From Mesorhizobium sangaii (GTDB lineage: Bacteria; Pseudomonadota; Alphaproteobacteria; Rhizobiales; Rhizobiaceae), in NCBI RefSeq assembly GCF_014207355.1, contig NZ_JACHEF010000002.1:868001-932000 (forward strand): DNA of 64,000 nt, in the 5' to 3' direction. A model generated the notes under the pieces. The model worked only from the letters and a program-made list of their open reading frames with translations, was not told where the DNA came from and did not search any database. Made by a program: the position numbers and the translations under genes. Positions 56,688 through 64,000 of this stretch are shown piece by piece. Each line of letters opens with the position of its first letter. Within the stretch, counting starts at the first letter, position 1.

Positions 56688-57587
56688 ATGGGTGTAATTC
56701 CTGAACCGTTGACGCTCAGGGCCGGGGCGCTTGAGGTCGACCTCGTGCCGCGAATTGGCGGCAGCGTGGGCGCGCTGCGCTGGCGCGGCATCGATCTCAT
56801 GCGCCGGCTTTCCGACGACGATCGGCAAGCGGGCAACGTGCTTGGCGTCGCCATGTTCCCGATGATGCCCTACGCCAACCGCATCGCTGGAAATGCCTTC
56901 GAGTTCGCAGCCAAGCGCTGGCGGGTCCAGCCGAACAATCCCCCCGAAACAATCAACGTGCATGGCAGTGGCTGGAAACACGCGTGGACCGTCGCTGAGG
57001 CGAGCGACGCCCGGGCAACGCTGTCGCTGGATATCGCAGCCGGCATCGACCCCTACTCCTTCCGAGCGACGCAGGCTTTCGTGGTGTCGGAGGAAGGCCT
57101 CGGCGTGACCATGACGCTGACCAACACCGGGCCGGTTTCCATGCCGTTCGGTTTTGGCCTCCATCCCTGGTTCGATCGCGACCCCGACGTCACATTGCAG
57201 TTCGAGGCGACGCGGTTCTATCTCGAAGAACCGCTGGGCATCGCTGGCGATCCGATCACGCTTGCACCTGAACTCGACTTCGCCGGCGGCCGGCCTTTGC
57301 CCGCCGGCTGGTGCAACAATGACTATGGCGGTTGGACGGGTGAGGCGACGCTTCGCTTTCCCCTGCGCGGCGCCGGCTTGCGCATCAAGGCCGATCCCGT
57401 CTTCAAGCACCTGATGTTGTACGCAGACCCGACGAAGCCATATTTCTGCGTCGAGCCGCAGACCAACGCGTCCGGCGCTTTCAACCGGGGCCGATGGAAC
57501 GATCCGGATGAGGGCATCATCGTGCTCGCCCCAGGCGAAAGTGCGGCTGGCACCGTGTCGCTGATGCCCTTTGCGCTTGGGGCCTGA
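56688..57587 (+). CDS. Aldose 1-epimerase (mutarotase)
   Basis: A 299-residue galactose-mutarotase-family enzyme that interconverts alpha and beta anomers of an aldose. Family points are MMPYANRIAGNAFEF, VHGSGWKHAW with the catalytic-type His, and FGFGLHPWFDRD with the second active-site His. It lies 121 bases after the permease gene and is probably the last gene of the sugar operon, giving the right anomer to a downstream kinase or dehydrogenase not present here. Confidence 0.85.
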   Translation: MGVIPEPLTLRAGALEVDLVPRIGGSVGALRWRGIDLMRRLSDDDRQAGNVLGVAMFPMMPYANRIAGNAFEFAAKRWRVQPNNPPETINVHGSGWKHAWTVAEASDARATLSLDIAAGIDPYSFRATQAFVVSEEGLGVTMTLTNTGPVSMPFGFGLHPWFDRDPDVTLQFEATRFYLEEPLGIAGDPITLAPELDFAGGRPLPAGWCNNDYGGWTGEATLRFPLRGAGLRIKADPVFKHLMLYADPTKPYFCVEPQTNASGAFNRGRWNDPDEGIIVLAPGESAAGTVSLMPFALGA

Positions 57588-57603
57588 AGCAACAGCGCCA
57601 GCG

Positions 57604-57819
57604 CTACCGATTGGTCCCGCGTGCGGCGCGGCGAACGCTTTGCAACAGGATGGCGAGGCAGCCCACCAACAGCAGGGAGCCGCCGAGCAGCGGCGGCAGC
57701 GTCAGCAGCTTCACCGCCGCCGTGATGAGGGCCACCAGGACCAGAGCCAGCAGCGCCAGACTGCCGTCATCGACGAACATGCCGAAGAATTCCTTGGCGG
57801 CGAGCCGAATGACGTTCAT
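57604..57819 (-). CDS. Small two-helix membrane protein
   Basis: A 71-residue protein with two hydrophobic helices (about residues 18-39 and 43-62) and a basic C-terminus. No family recognised. Its ATG overlaps the stop of the COG4280-like gene by 4 bases, so the two are coupled and may form one membrane complex. Its stop is 17 bases from the mutarotase stop on the other strand. Confidence 0.6.
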   Translation of the reverse strand: MNVIRLAAKEFFGMFVDDGSLALLALVLVALITAAVKLLTLPPLLGGSLLLVGCLAILLQSVRRAARGTNR

Positions 57820-58571
57820 CGGGCGAGCCCTCCGCTGAGCGTGGGATAGGCAGCGCGCAGCCAGCGCACCATGGCAAACGACGCCAGCGCGACGATGGCG
57901 AAGATGGCGACCAGGGCGAGATCGGCGCCTGGCCAGTCGGCGCCGATGCCCTCGCCGGTCCAGAAGATGCCGAAGCTGGTCAGCATCAGCCCGACGACGA
58001 ATTTGAGCGCATTTTCCGGCACGCGCGCCAGCGGCCGGTGGACCGCCAGGCCGATAAGCATCACCAAGACGAACGCCGCCAGCGCGCCGAGGCTGGCGTA
58101 AAGCGTCTGGCCGTGTGCCGCGCCGACGGCAATGACGATGAACACCACCTCGACACCCTCGAGCAGCACCGCCTTAAACGACGCCAGCCCAGCGAGATAG
58201 TCGGCGCGGCGGTCGTTGGCCTGCCGGTGCAAGGCGGCGGTTTCCTTGGAGAAGGCCGCCTCCTCGTCATGCAGGGCGATGACGCCGACGCTGCGCAGGA
58301 TGGCCTTTCGCAGCCAGCGCATGCCGAACAGGATCAGCAGCACCCCGACGACGAACTGCAGCGTGGTGATGGGTACGAGCGCCAGCAGCGGGCCGAACGC
58401 CAGTACCAGGGCCGCCAGCAGCGCCAGCGCCAGTGCGGCGCCGGTCAGAGCGGGGCGCCAGCTGCGCGTCACCCCGACAGCGAGCACGATGGTGAAGGCC
58501 TCGACGACCTCGACGAAGGAGGCCAGAAATGCCGCCGTGATCGTCGAAAGGATGGGTGTCAGTGTCTGCAT
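57816..58571 (-). CDS. COG4280-like integral membrane protein (possible ion transporter)
   Basis: A 251-residue protein with six or seven hydrophobic helices in two similar halves. Each half contains an acidic motif in a helix: FVEVVEAF (Glu21 and Glu24) and LLEGVEVVF (Glu138 and Glu141). Such paired ExxE motifs occur in the FTR1 iron permease and UPF0016/GDT1 cation transporter folds, so metal-ion transport is a reasonable guess. It is translationally coupled to the small membrane protein downstream. Substrate is unknown. Confidence 0.72.
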   Translation of the reverse strand: MQTLTPILSTITAAFLASFVEVVEAFTIVLAVGVTRSWRPALTGAALALALLAALVLAFGPLLALVPITTLQFVVGVLLILFGMRWLRKAILRSVGVIALHDEEAAFSKETAALHRQANDRRADYLAGLASFKAVLLEGVEVVFIVIAVGAAHGQTLYASLGALAAFVLVMLIGLAVHRPLARVPENALKFVVGLMLTSFGIFWTGEGIGADWPGADLALVAIFAIVALASFAMVRWLRAAYPTLSGGLAR

Positions 58572-58684
58572 GGAGATTCTTCCTGAAGGTCGTTGCCTCG
58601 GGATCGCGATCCAGCATCATGATGCGGTCAGCACCATACAGCGCTCCAGTGGCAGCGAAAAAGCAAGTGGAGCGCTATGGCTCT

Positions 58685-59314
58685 CTAGATCAAGCCCGGC
58701 ATGTCGGAGAAGGCCATTGCCTTGCGCAGCACCTCGGCGAAACGCTCTCCGGCCGCCTCGCGCGCGCCGCTATTGTCGATCGAGGTGACATCAGGTCCGG
58801 ACAAGGTCACATTGGCGCTGCGCGCCAGCCGCGCCAGCACTTCGCCGCGCGACTCGCGGCCGCGCATCGCCAGCCGCTCGGCCAGCACCTCCGGCGAGGC
58901 GGTGATCTCGACAATGGCCAGATTGGCATAGCGCTCGCGCAGGACCGGGATGATCGCGCGCGACACATTGGCGACGGCAACACGGCCATTGGCGACCGAC
59001 CAGTCGACATCGGCCGGGATGCCGTAGCGCAAGCCATGCGCCTCCCAGGAGATGGCGAAGGCGCCATCCGCTTCGGCCTCGACGAAGGCGGCGTCGGCCA
59101 ACGTGTCGTGATCCTCGCTCGCGGCATCGCTCGGCCTGGTGATGACGCGGCGAACGAACTCCAGCCGGGTCTCGTCGGCAAAGCGGGCGCGGGCGTAGCC
59201 GATCACCGTATCCTTGCCGGCGCCGCTCGGGCCGACGACGGCGACGAAGACGCCGTCGCGGATCGGAAACGTCTCGGCGGACAATTCGCGCTCGATCAAG
59301 GCCGATACCATCAT
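58685..59314 (-). CDS. phnN: Ribose 1,5-bisphosphate phosphokinase
   Basis: A 209-residue guanylate-kinase-like P-loop enzyme that converts ribose 1,5-bisphosphate to PRPP at the end of the C-P lyase pathway. Walker A GPSGAGKDT is at residues 28-36, and SWEAHGLRYGIP is the phosphate-acceptor region. The start is a tandem ATGATG overlapping the phnM stop by 4 bases. It ends the phosphonate operon on this side. Confidence 0.9.
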   Translation of the reverse strand: MMVSALIERELSAETFPIRDGVFVAVVGPSGAGKDTVIGYARARFADETRLEFVRRVITRPSDAASEDHDTLADAAFVEAEADGAFAISWEAHGLRYGIPADVDWSVANGRVAVANVSRAIIPVLRERYANLAIVEITASPEVLAERLAMRGRESRGEVLARLARSANVTLSGPDVTSIDNSGAREAAGERFAEVLRKAMAFSDMPGLI

Positions 59315-60465
59315 GCGACCCGGCGTCCCTGCCGCCAGACGGTGCGCACGACCGGAACATGGTCGTCGACACGCACGCGCACCAGATCGGCGCGGCGGCC
59401 CTGCTCGATGATGCCGCGGTCGGTCAGGCCAACCGCTTCGGCCGGGTTCTTCGAGACCATGGCGACCGCCTGCGGCAGCGAAATGCCTTCGACGACGTCG
59501 CCGAGGAAGAACGCCGACTGGATCAGGCTGAAAGGAATATAGTCGGACGACAAGATGTCGAGCAGCCCGTCGCCGGCCAGCGTGCGGGCCGAGACATTGC
59601 CCGAATGCGAGGCGCCGCGCATGACGTTGGGCGCACCCATCAAGACGCCGAGCCCGGCCTGTTTCGAGGCCCTGGCGGCTTCTTCCGTGGTCGGGAACTC
59701 GGCGACGCGCACGCCCTGTTCGATCGCCTCGTCGACATGGCCTGTCGTGGCGTCGTCGTGGCTTGCCAGAACGATGCCGCGTTCGTGGCACGCGGCGGCG
59801 ATATGGACACGGTTCGGCCCCGAATTCCTGGCCGATTCCGCCATCCGCTTTTCGCAGAACAGCTTGAAGTCGCGGTCGGTCAGTTTCAGTTTGCGCTGGT
59901 AGTAGTAGGCATAGGTTTCGAGGTTGACGAACTGGCGCTGGCCGGGGGCATGGTCCATCAGCGATGCCAGCTTGACCCGCTCGTCGCCGTCGAAATTGGC
60001 GAAAGCCTTGAGGCAGTCCGGCGCCGAAACCTCGCAGCGCAGATGGATGAAGTGGTCGGCCCGCAGACGATCCTGCTGGACACTGTCCTCGATCGCGTCG
60101 GCCAGCTTGCGGATGTCGTCGGATGTCAGGTCGGCGTCCTCGTCCATGCCGACGCGCAAGGCATCGAGCACGGTGGTGATGCCGGCGGTCGCTACTTGCG
60201 CGTCATGGGCGAGCACGGCGGCGATCGGGTTCCAGCGCACCTTCGGCCGCGGGGCGTAGTGGCCCTCGAGATGGTCGGTGTGGAGTTCGACCAGCCCGGG
60301 AATGATGTAGTCGCCGCCCATGTCCTCGCCGGTCATGTTCCCGCCGGTGTGGCCGATGCCGGCGTCGATGCCGGCGACAAAGCCGTCGCGCAGCACCAGC
60401 GAACCCTCGACGATCTCGTCGGCAAGCACGATGCGCGCGTTGGTAAGAACAGTTTCGGCGGTCAT
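59311..60465 (-). CDS. phnM: Alpha-D-ribose 1-methylphosphonate 5-triphosphate diphosphatase
   Basis: A 384-residue amidohydrolase-fold enzyme that removes pyrophosphate from the phosphonate-ribose triphosphate made by PhnGHIL. The metal-binding stretch ELHTDHLEGHY (His62, His65) and later HDDATTGHVDEAI are present. The core PhnGHIJKL genes are not in the window. It overlaps phnN and lies 34 bases after the DUF1045 gene. Confidence 0.9.
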   Translation of the reverse strand: MTAETVLTNARIVLADEIVEGSLVLRDGFVAGIDAGIGHTGGNMTGEDMGGDYIIPGLVELHTDHLEGHYAPRPKVRWNPIAAVLAHDAQVATAGITTVLDALRVGMDEDADLTSDDIRKLADAIEDSVQQDRLRADHFIHLRCEVSAPDCLKAFANFDGDERVKLASLMDHAPGQRQFVNLETYAYYYQRKLKLTDRDFKLFCEKRMAESARNSGPNRVHIAAACHERGIVLASHDDATTGHVDEAIEQGVRVAEFPTTEEAARASKQAGLGVLMGAPNVMRGASHSGNVSARTLAGDGLLDILSSDYIPFSLIQSAFFLGDVVEGISLPQAVAMVSKNPAEAVGLTDRGIIEQGRRADLVRVRVDDHVPVVRTVWRQGRRVA

Positions 60466-60499
60466 TTCAGGCAGTCCTTGTGTATTCCGGCTGGGTTAT

Positions 60500-61207
60500 T
60501 CAGGCGGTTTTTCTGGCCGGGCGGCGCCCAAGCGCGTGATGGGAGAGCACCATGAACGGTGCGCCCGGTTCGGTTTCGACAAACAGCGTCAACGCATCCA
60601 CGAGCACCGGCTTTTGCAGCACCTCCGCGAACAGGCTGTCGATTGCTGCACGAAGACGAGGGCTTTCCTGTGGCCCCGCCCGGCCGGACAGCGTCATGTG
60701 GAAGCGGAAGGTCTCGAAGACGTAGGGATAACCCCACTGGCACAGATTGCGGAATTCGGCCGGCTTCAGCGAGTCCGGGCTGCGCCGTTCGATCTCCGCC
60801 TCGGTCAACGGTGCGCGAAACCGGTCGAAACCGAGCACCACGTCATCGGCAAAGCGGTTGAGCGGAGCCAGCGGTCCTTCCGGCACCAGTGCAAAGAAGC
60901 TATCGATCTGGCTGACGACAAGGCGCGGGATCGTCACCACCGGCGTTGCCTCGGCAAAATGGTCGAGTGCCGCGCGCAGCGAGGTCTCCGTCTCGTTGAC
61001 AGCCAGCCTAAAGGGGGCTTTCAGCGTCGCGTGAAAACCGTAGCGCCGCGCCGAAGCGGTGTGGAAGGCGACTTCCGCCGCCGACAAATCGGCCACCGCC
61101 TCCACCGGCCTTGTCGCGCCACCAAACGGGTCGCGGCCAAGCCAATTGGCGGCGATCCGCGCCAGCGGCTCGTCCTGCCGGGGGGTGAAATAGATGGCGT
61201 AGCGCAT
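60500..61207 (-). CDS. DUF1045 phosphonate-linked 2H phosphoesterase-like protein
   Basis: A 235-residue protein of the DUF1045 family found in phn operons. Two HxT motifs, HAT at residues 59-61 and HMT at 170-172, define the 2H phosphoesterase (RNA ligase-like) fold, suggesting hydrolysis of a cyclic phosphate, perhaps 5-phosphoribosyl 1,2-cyclic phosphate left by C-P lyase. That would complement or replace PhnP. It is the first gene of the phnMN unit here. Confidence 0.85.
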   Translation of the reverse strand: MRYAIYFTPRQDEPLARIAANWLGRDPFGGATRPVEAVADLSAAEVAFHTASARRYGFHATLKAPFRLAVNETETSLRAALDHFAEATPVVTIPRLVVSQIDSFFALVPEGPLAPLNRFADDVVLGFDRFRAPLTEAEIERRSPDSLKPAEFRNLCQWGYPYVFETFRFHMTLSGRAGPQESPRLRAAIDSLFAEVLQKPVLVDALTLFVETEPGAPFMVLSHHALGRRPARKTA

Positions 61208-61275
61208 GAGAAGTCCTCGTCAAAGCGCGCCGCCTTTGAAGAAATGCTGCGACGCGCTTTAAGTCTTTGTTTTTC

Positions 61276-61320
61276 GCATGTCGTGATCCCAAAACCGCTG
61301 CGCACTTTTGGGCGACATGC
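61276..61320. repeat. Palindromic repeat element
   Basis: GCATGTCG (61276-61283) pairs with CGACATGC (61313-61320) and CCCAAAA (61288-61294) with TTTTGGG (61306-61312). The interrupted 15-bp stem is upstream of the DUF1045 gene, between it and the iolB stop. It is another dispersed palindrome class familiar from mesorhizobia. Confidence 0.65.
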
Positions 61321-61461
61321 ACTGGCCCCGCTGCCATAGGCGATTTCCATGACGGATTGACGAAGCTTTGAAGGGTTTTCGAAGGCGAATCGACCCGGCA
61401 GGTCCTTAGCCGACGATTTTCCCAAGCTGGACCAATAGCTTCACCCGAAACGGATGACCGG

Positions 61462-62274
61462 TTAGGCTTTCATCAGCCATTCGTGCTCGGGCGCGTTGTG
61501 GAATTTCCACGTCCGCTTCGGCCCGGCCATCACGTTGAGATAGTAGAGGTCATAGCCATGGCAGGCGGCGCAGGGGTGATAGCCCTTGGGCACCAGCACG
61601 ACATCGCCATCCTCGATCGCCATGGCTTCATCCAGCGCGCGATGGCCATTCTTGTCGGCGTCGGTGTAGACGCGCTGGAAGGCAAAGCCCTGCGGCGGGT
61701 TGAGGCGATGATAATAGGTTTCCTCGAGATAGGATTCGGCCGGCAGATTGTCCTGGTCGTGCTTGTGCGGCGGGTAGCTCGACGTGTGGCCGCCAGGCGT
61801 GATGACCTCGACCACCAGCAACGAATCGGCCGGTTTGCCTTCCGGCAGGACGTTGGTGACGTAGCGCGTGTTGGTGCCCTTGCCGCGCACCTCCTGACCG
61901 AGATCCTCCGGTCTGATCACGCGCACCGGTAGGCCGCCGCCGAGGCCCGGTGCCGAGCAGACCGCGAGTTCCAGTTCGGTGTCTGCCGTAACCGACCAGT
62001 CGGAACCCTCGGGTACATAGACCGACCACGGTTTGCCCTCGAAGGGCGACATGCGCTCGCCGAGCAGCCCGAGGTCCCTGCCGCCGGCCGTCGCTTTGCC
62101 CTTGCCGGTGACGAACACCAGGCAGACCTCGCGATCGTCCGTTTTTCCCGAGGCGCTCTCGCCAGGCTTCAGCCGATGCAGGTCGAAACCGACATAGGTC
62201 CAGCCTGCGATCTGCGGCGTCACATGGGCGACGCGGCCATGGCCCTTGTTGGCCTTCACCAGCAGCTTCGACAT
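61462..62274 (-). CDS. iolB: 5-deoxy-glucuronate isomerase
   Basis: A 270-residue cupin enzyme of inositol catabolism, converting 5-deoxy-D-glucuronate to 5-dehydro-2-deoxygluconate. Metal-ligand stretches are YPPHKHDQDNLPAESYLEETYYHR in the family pattern (quoted here as its two parts YPPHKH and LEETYYHR). The start MSKLLVKANKG fits the family; the longer frame covers the small ORF upstream. It follows the small membrane protein gene by five bases. Confidence 0.95.
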   Translation of the reverse strand: MSKLLVKANKGHGRVAHVTPQIAGWTYVGFDLHRLKPGESASGKTDDREVCLVFVTGKGKATAGGRDLGLLGERMSPFEGKPWSVYVPEGSDWSVTADTELELAVCSAPGLGGGLPVRVIRPEDLGQEVRGKGTNTRYVTNVLPEGKPADSLLVVEVITPGGHTSSYPPHKHDQDNLPAESYLEETYYHRLNPPQGFAFQRVYTDADKNGHRALDEAMAIEDGDVVLVPKGYHPCAACHGYDLYYLNVMAGPKRTWKFHNAPEHEWLMKA

Positions 62275-62279
62275 CCGGT

Positions 62280-62513
62280 TCACTCCTTCGGTTCGGGCCC
62301 GGCCGCTGCCTTGCTCTCGTCGGTAGGCCTCTCGTCGGCCGGCTTGTAGAGATAGAAGAACTGCCACACGCCGTAGGCGGCGAAGCCGAGCGCTAGCACG
62401 CCCCAGAACGGCGTGCCGGTGGCGAATTCGATGATCGACCAGATGACGCAGACCGCGACGACGGCGACGCGCCGCCACAAAGGCCGGAAAAACGGGTGCT
62501 CGGAATCTTTCAT
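62280..62513 (-). CDS. Small membrane protein between iolE and iolB
   Basis: A 77-residue protein with two hydrophobic helices (about residues 15-33 and 37-54) and a charged, Lys/Glu-rich C-terminus. No family recognised. It starts about 80 bases after iolE and ends five bases before iolB, so it should be translated with the inositol genes. A role in inositol uptake is possible but unsupported. Confidence 0.65.
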   Translation of the reverse strand: MKDSEHPFFRPLWRRVAVVAVCVIWSIIEFATGTPFWGVLALGFAAYGVWQFFYLYKPADERPTDESKAAAGPEPKE

Positions 62514-62560
62514 CCGGCCAACCTACAGCAACCCGGCTTCGCCGAGAACCAGCGCGCCAG

Positions 62561-62614
62561 GCATTGGCAAAGCCGTGGGCATTGGCAAAGCCCTAGGCAT
62601 TGGGAAAGCCCTGT
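62561..62614. repeat. Three tandem 18-bp repeats at the iolE stop codon
   Basis: Units at 62561-62578, 62579-62596 and 62597-62614 share GCATTGGCAAAGCC or one-base variants. The third unit is the last coding sequence of iolE (GFPNA and stop), and the first two lie just beyond the stop. Eighteen is divisible by three, so each unit could replace the natural C-terminus. It looks like slippage or unequal crossing-over at the gene end. Confidence 0.7.
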
Positions 62615-63510
62615 GTCTCGACGGTGTAGCCGGCAGCCGTCATGACCCGCATCAATTCCTTGTGGCCGACCTCAGCCATCTTGAGCGGCGGGTTCTTCTT
62701 CGGATCCTGCTCGGCCTCGACCACGAACCAGCCCTCATAGCCATGGTCGGCAAACCGCTGCACGATGGCCCCGAAATCCAGCGAGCCGTCACCCGGCACC
62801 GTGAAGGCGCCGAGCGCGACGGCGTCGAGGAAGGATTGCTTGGTGCGGTCGAGCTTGTCGATCACGCCCATGCGCACGTCCTTCACATGCACATGGCTGA
62901 TGCGCTTGTGATGATTGTCGATGGCGCGCAGGACGTCGCCGCCGGCAAAGGCCAGGTGCCCCGCATCGAGCAGCAGCGGAATGCCGGCTCCGGAATAATT
63001 CATGAACGCATCGAGTTCCGGCTCGGTCTCGACCACCGCCGCCATGTGGTGGTGGTAGGAAAGCGGCATGCCTTGTTCGGCGCACCATTCGCCAAATTCG
63101 GTGAGGCGCTTCGCATAGGCCTTCATCTCGTCGTTCGAGAGCTTCGGCTTGGTGGCAAGCGGCTTCGAGCGGTCGCCCTGGATCGAACGGCCGACCTCGC
63201 CATAGACGATGCAAGGCGCGTTCACCGCCTTGAACAGATCGATCATCGGCTGGATGCGATCCTTGTTGTTGCCGATGTCCTCATCGACCAGCGTGCCCGA
63301 GAACCAGCCGCCGCACAGCGTCACGTCGGCCGCCTTCAAGATCGGCAGCATGACATCGGGATCGTTGGGAAACCGCCGGCCCATCTCCATGCCGGTGAAA
63401 CCGGCCGAGCGCGACTGGCGCAAACACTCTTCCAGCGACACATCATCGCTGAGTTCCACAAGATCGTCGTTCCACCACGCAATGGGGGACATGCCCAGTT
63501 TGGCTTTCAA
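62593..63510 (-). CDS. iolE: Myo-inosose-2 dehydratase
   Basis: A 305-residue TIM-barrel enzyme of inositol catabolism, dehydrating 2-keto-myo-inositol to 3,5/4-trihydroxycyclohexa-1,2-dione. The N-terminus KAKLGMSPIAWWNDD and the metal-site stretches YHHHMAAVVETEPE and LDAGHLAFAGGD are typical. The likely start is a TTG (63510-63508) with GGAG seven bases upstream; an ATG six codons later is the alternative but would remove the first strand. Confidence 0.94.
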   Translation of the reverse strand: MKAKLGMSPIAWWNDDLVELSDDVSLEECLRQSRSAGFTGMEMGRRFPNDPDVMLPILKAADVTLCGGWFSGTLVDEDIGNNKDRIQPMIDLFKAVNAPCIVYGEVGRSIQGDRSKPLATKPKLSNDEMKAYAKRLTEFGEWCAEQGMPLSYHHHMAAVVETEPELDAFMNYSGAGIPLLLDAGHLAFAGGDVLRAIDNHHKRISHVHVKDVRMGVIDKLDRTKQSFLDAVALGAFTVPGDGSLDFGAIVQRFADHGYEGWFVVEAEQDPKKNPPLKMAEVGHKELMRVMTAAGYTVETQGFPNA

Positions 63511-63574
63511 GTCGTCACTCCAGTTTCAGTTCGTGTCTACCCTCCCACAAGGGGAAGGGTTGCCGGCGTTGGCA

Positions 63575-64000
63575 TCAATCGCCAATGGTCTGCATCTGCC
63601 GTTTTTCGTCATAGGCCTTGCGCGCCGCGTTCACCTGGGCACGCGCCGACACCTCCGGCACCGCAACATCCCACCAATGGCCGCCGGCATCGGTCGAAAC
63701 CAGCGGATCGGTGTCGATGACCAGCATGGTGGTGCGGTTGTTCTTCCTTGCCTTTTCCAGGGCGTTTTCCAGCCCTGCGATCGACGGCACTTTCTCGGCG
63801 ATCGCCCCCATGCTCGCCGCATGCGCGGCGAAGTCGATATCGGGCAGGATTTCGTGGCGCGAGTCCTTCAGGAGATTGTTGAAGTTGGCGCCGCCGGTCG
63901 CCATCTGCAGCCGGTTGATGCAGCCATAACCGCGGTTGTCGAGCAGCACGATGGTCAGCTTGAGGCCGAGCATCACCGAGGTGGCGATCTCGGAATTCAG
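63575..64000 (-). CDS. iolD: 3D-(3,5/4)-trihydroxycyclohexane-1,2-dione hydrolase, C-terminal part (cut by window end)
   Basis: The frame runs off the right edge and gives about 141 residues ending in QMQTIGD. It is the thiamine-diphosphate domain of IolD: IVLLDNRGYGCINRLQ resembles the TPP-fold NRGYG motif, followed by GANFNNLL and PDIDFAAHAASMGA. It opens the ring of the IolE product. The gene lies upstream of iolE on the same strand, in the order iolD-iolE-iolB. Confidence 0.93.
   Translation of the reverse strand: MNSEIATSVMLGLKLTIVLLDNRGYGCINRLQMATGGANFNNLLKDSRHEILPDIDFAAHAASMGAIAEKVPSIAGLENALEKARKNNRTTMLVIDTDPLVSTDAGGHWWDVAVPEVSARAQVNAARKAYDEKRQMQTIGD

Overview
The window looks like chromosome of a rhizobial alphaproteobacterium, most probably Mesorhizobium or a close relative. 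The grounds are high GC, an interrupted urease operon, a smo/mtlK sorbitol-mannitol cluster, iol and phn genes in rhizobial order, a SyrA/ExoX-type small membrane protein, a NodF/NodE-like pair, and many short GC-rich palindromes in intergenic DNA. One tRNA (Arg, CCG) is present. No insertion sequence, integrase, prophage or CRISPR array was seen.

Layout. 1-4206: polyamine-type ABC transporter (binding protein truncated by the window edge, ATPase, two permeases) followed closely by an O-methyltransferase. 4757-5533: SyrA/ExoX-like protein and an EthD-like protein. 5869-7272: MATE exporter. 7441-18793: polyol catabolism on the minus strand (smoEFGK transporter, sorbitol dehydrogenase smoS, mannitol dehydrogenase mtlK, a HAD phosphatase, an FGGY kinase), then a LysR regulator, a DUF1127 protein and the SorC-type regulator. 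19024-20677: HAD hydrolase and class II aldolase-like protein. 20778-29933: urease cluster, read ureD-ureA-DUF1272-hupE-ureB, then two plus-strand secreted-protein genes, then ureC-membrane protein-GST-ureE-ureF-DUF3995-ureG. 30149-31617: NodF/NodE-like acyl carrier protein and ketosynthase. 31736-39349: GST, a histone-H1-like protein, a P-loop kinase, an aldose epimerase, a 604-residue coiled-coil membrane protein, a D,D-carboxypeptidase lipoprotein, a candidate small RNA and a DUF1003 protein. 39772-50752: two RTX-type calcium-binding secreted proteins (1149 and 2351 residues) sharing a C-terminal module, with a decayed fragment of the lacI gene between them. 51216-57587: LacI regulator divergent from a sugar ABC transporter (binding protein, double ATPase, permease) and a mutarotase. 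57604-58571: small membrane protein and a COG4280-like transporter. 58685-61207: DUF1045-phnM-phnN. 61462-64000: inositol genes iolD (partial), iolE, a small membrane protein and iolB.

The genes mostly form self-contained import-plus-catabolism units: polyols to ketose phosphates, urea to ammonia, inositol through iolDEB, and phosphonate scavenging. The most unusual part is the RTX locus. It appears to have arisen by duplication of a lacI-RTX unit, followed by decay of one lacI copy and replacement of the N-terminal half of one RTX gene by AT-rich DNA. Other points of interest are a NodF-like carrier with His in place of the usual Asp before its attachment serine, a DUF3995 membrane protein translationally coupled inside the urease chaperone genes, and a compact promoter-terminator unit at about 37926-38017 that may encode a small RNA.
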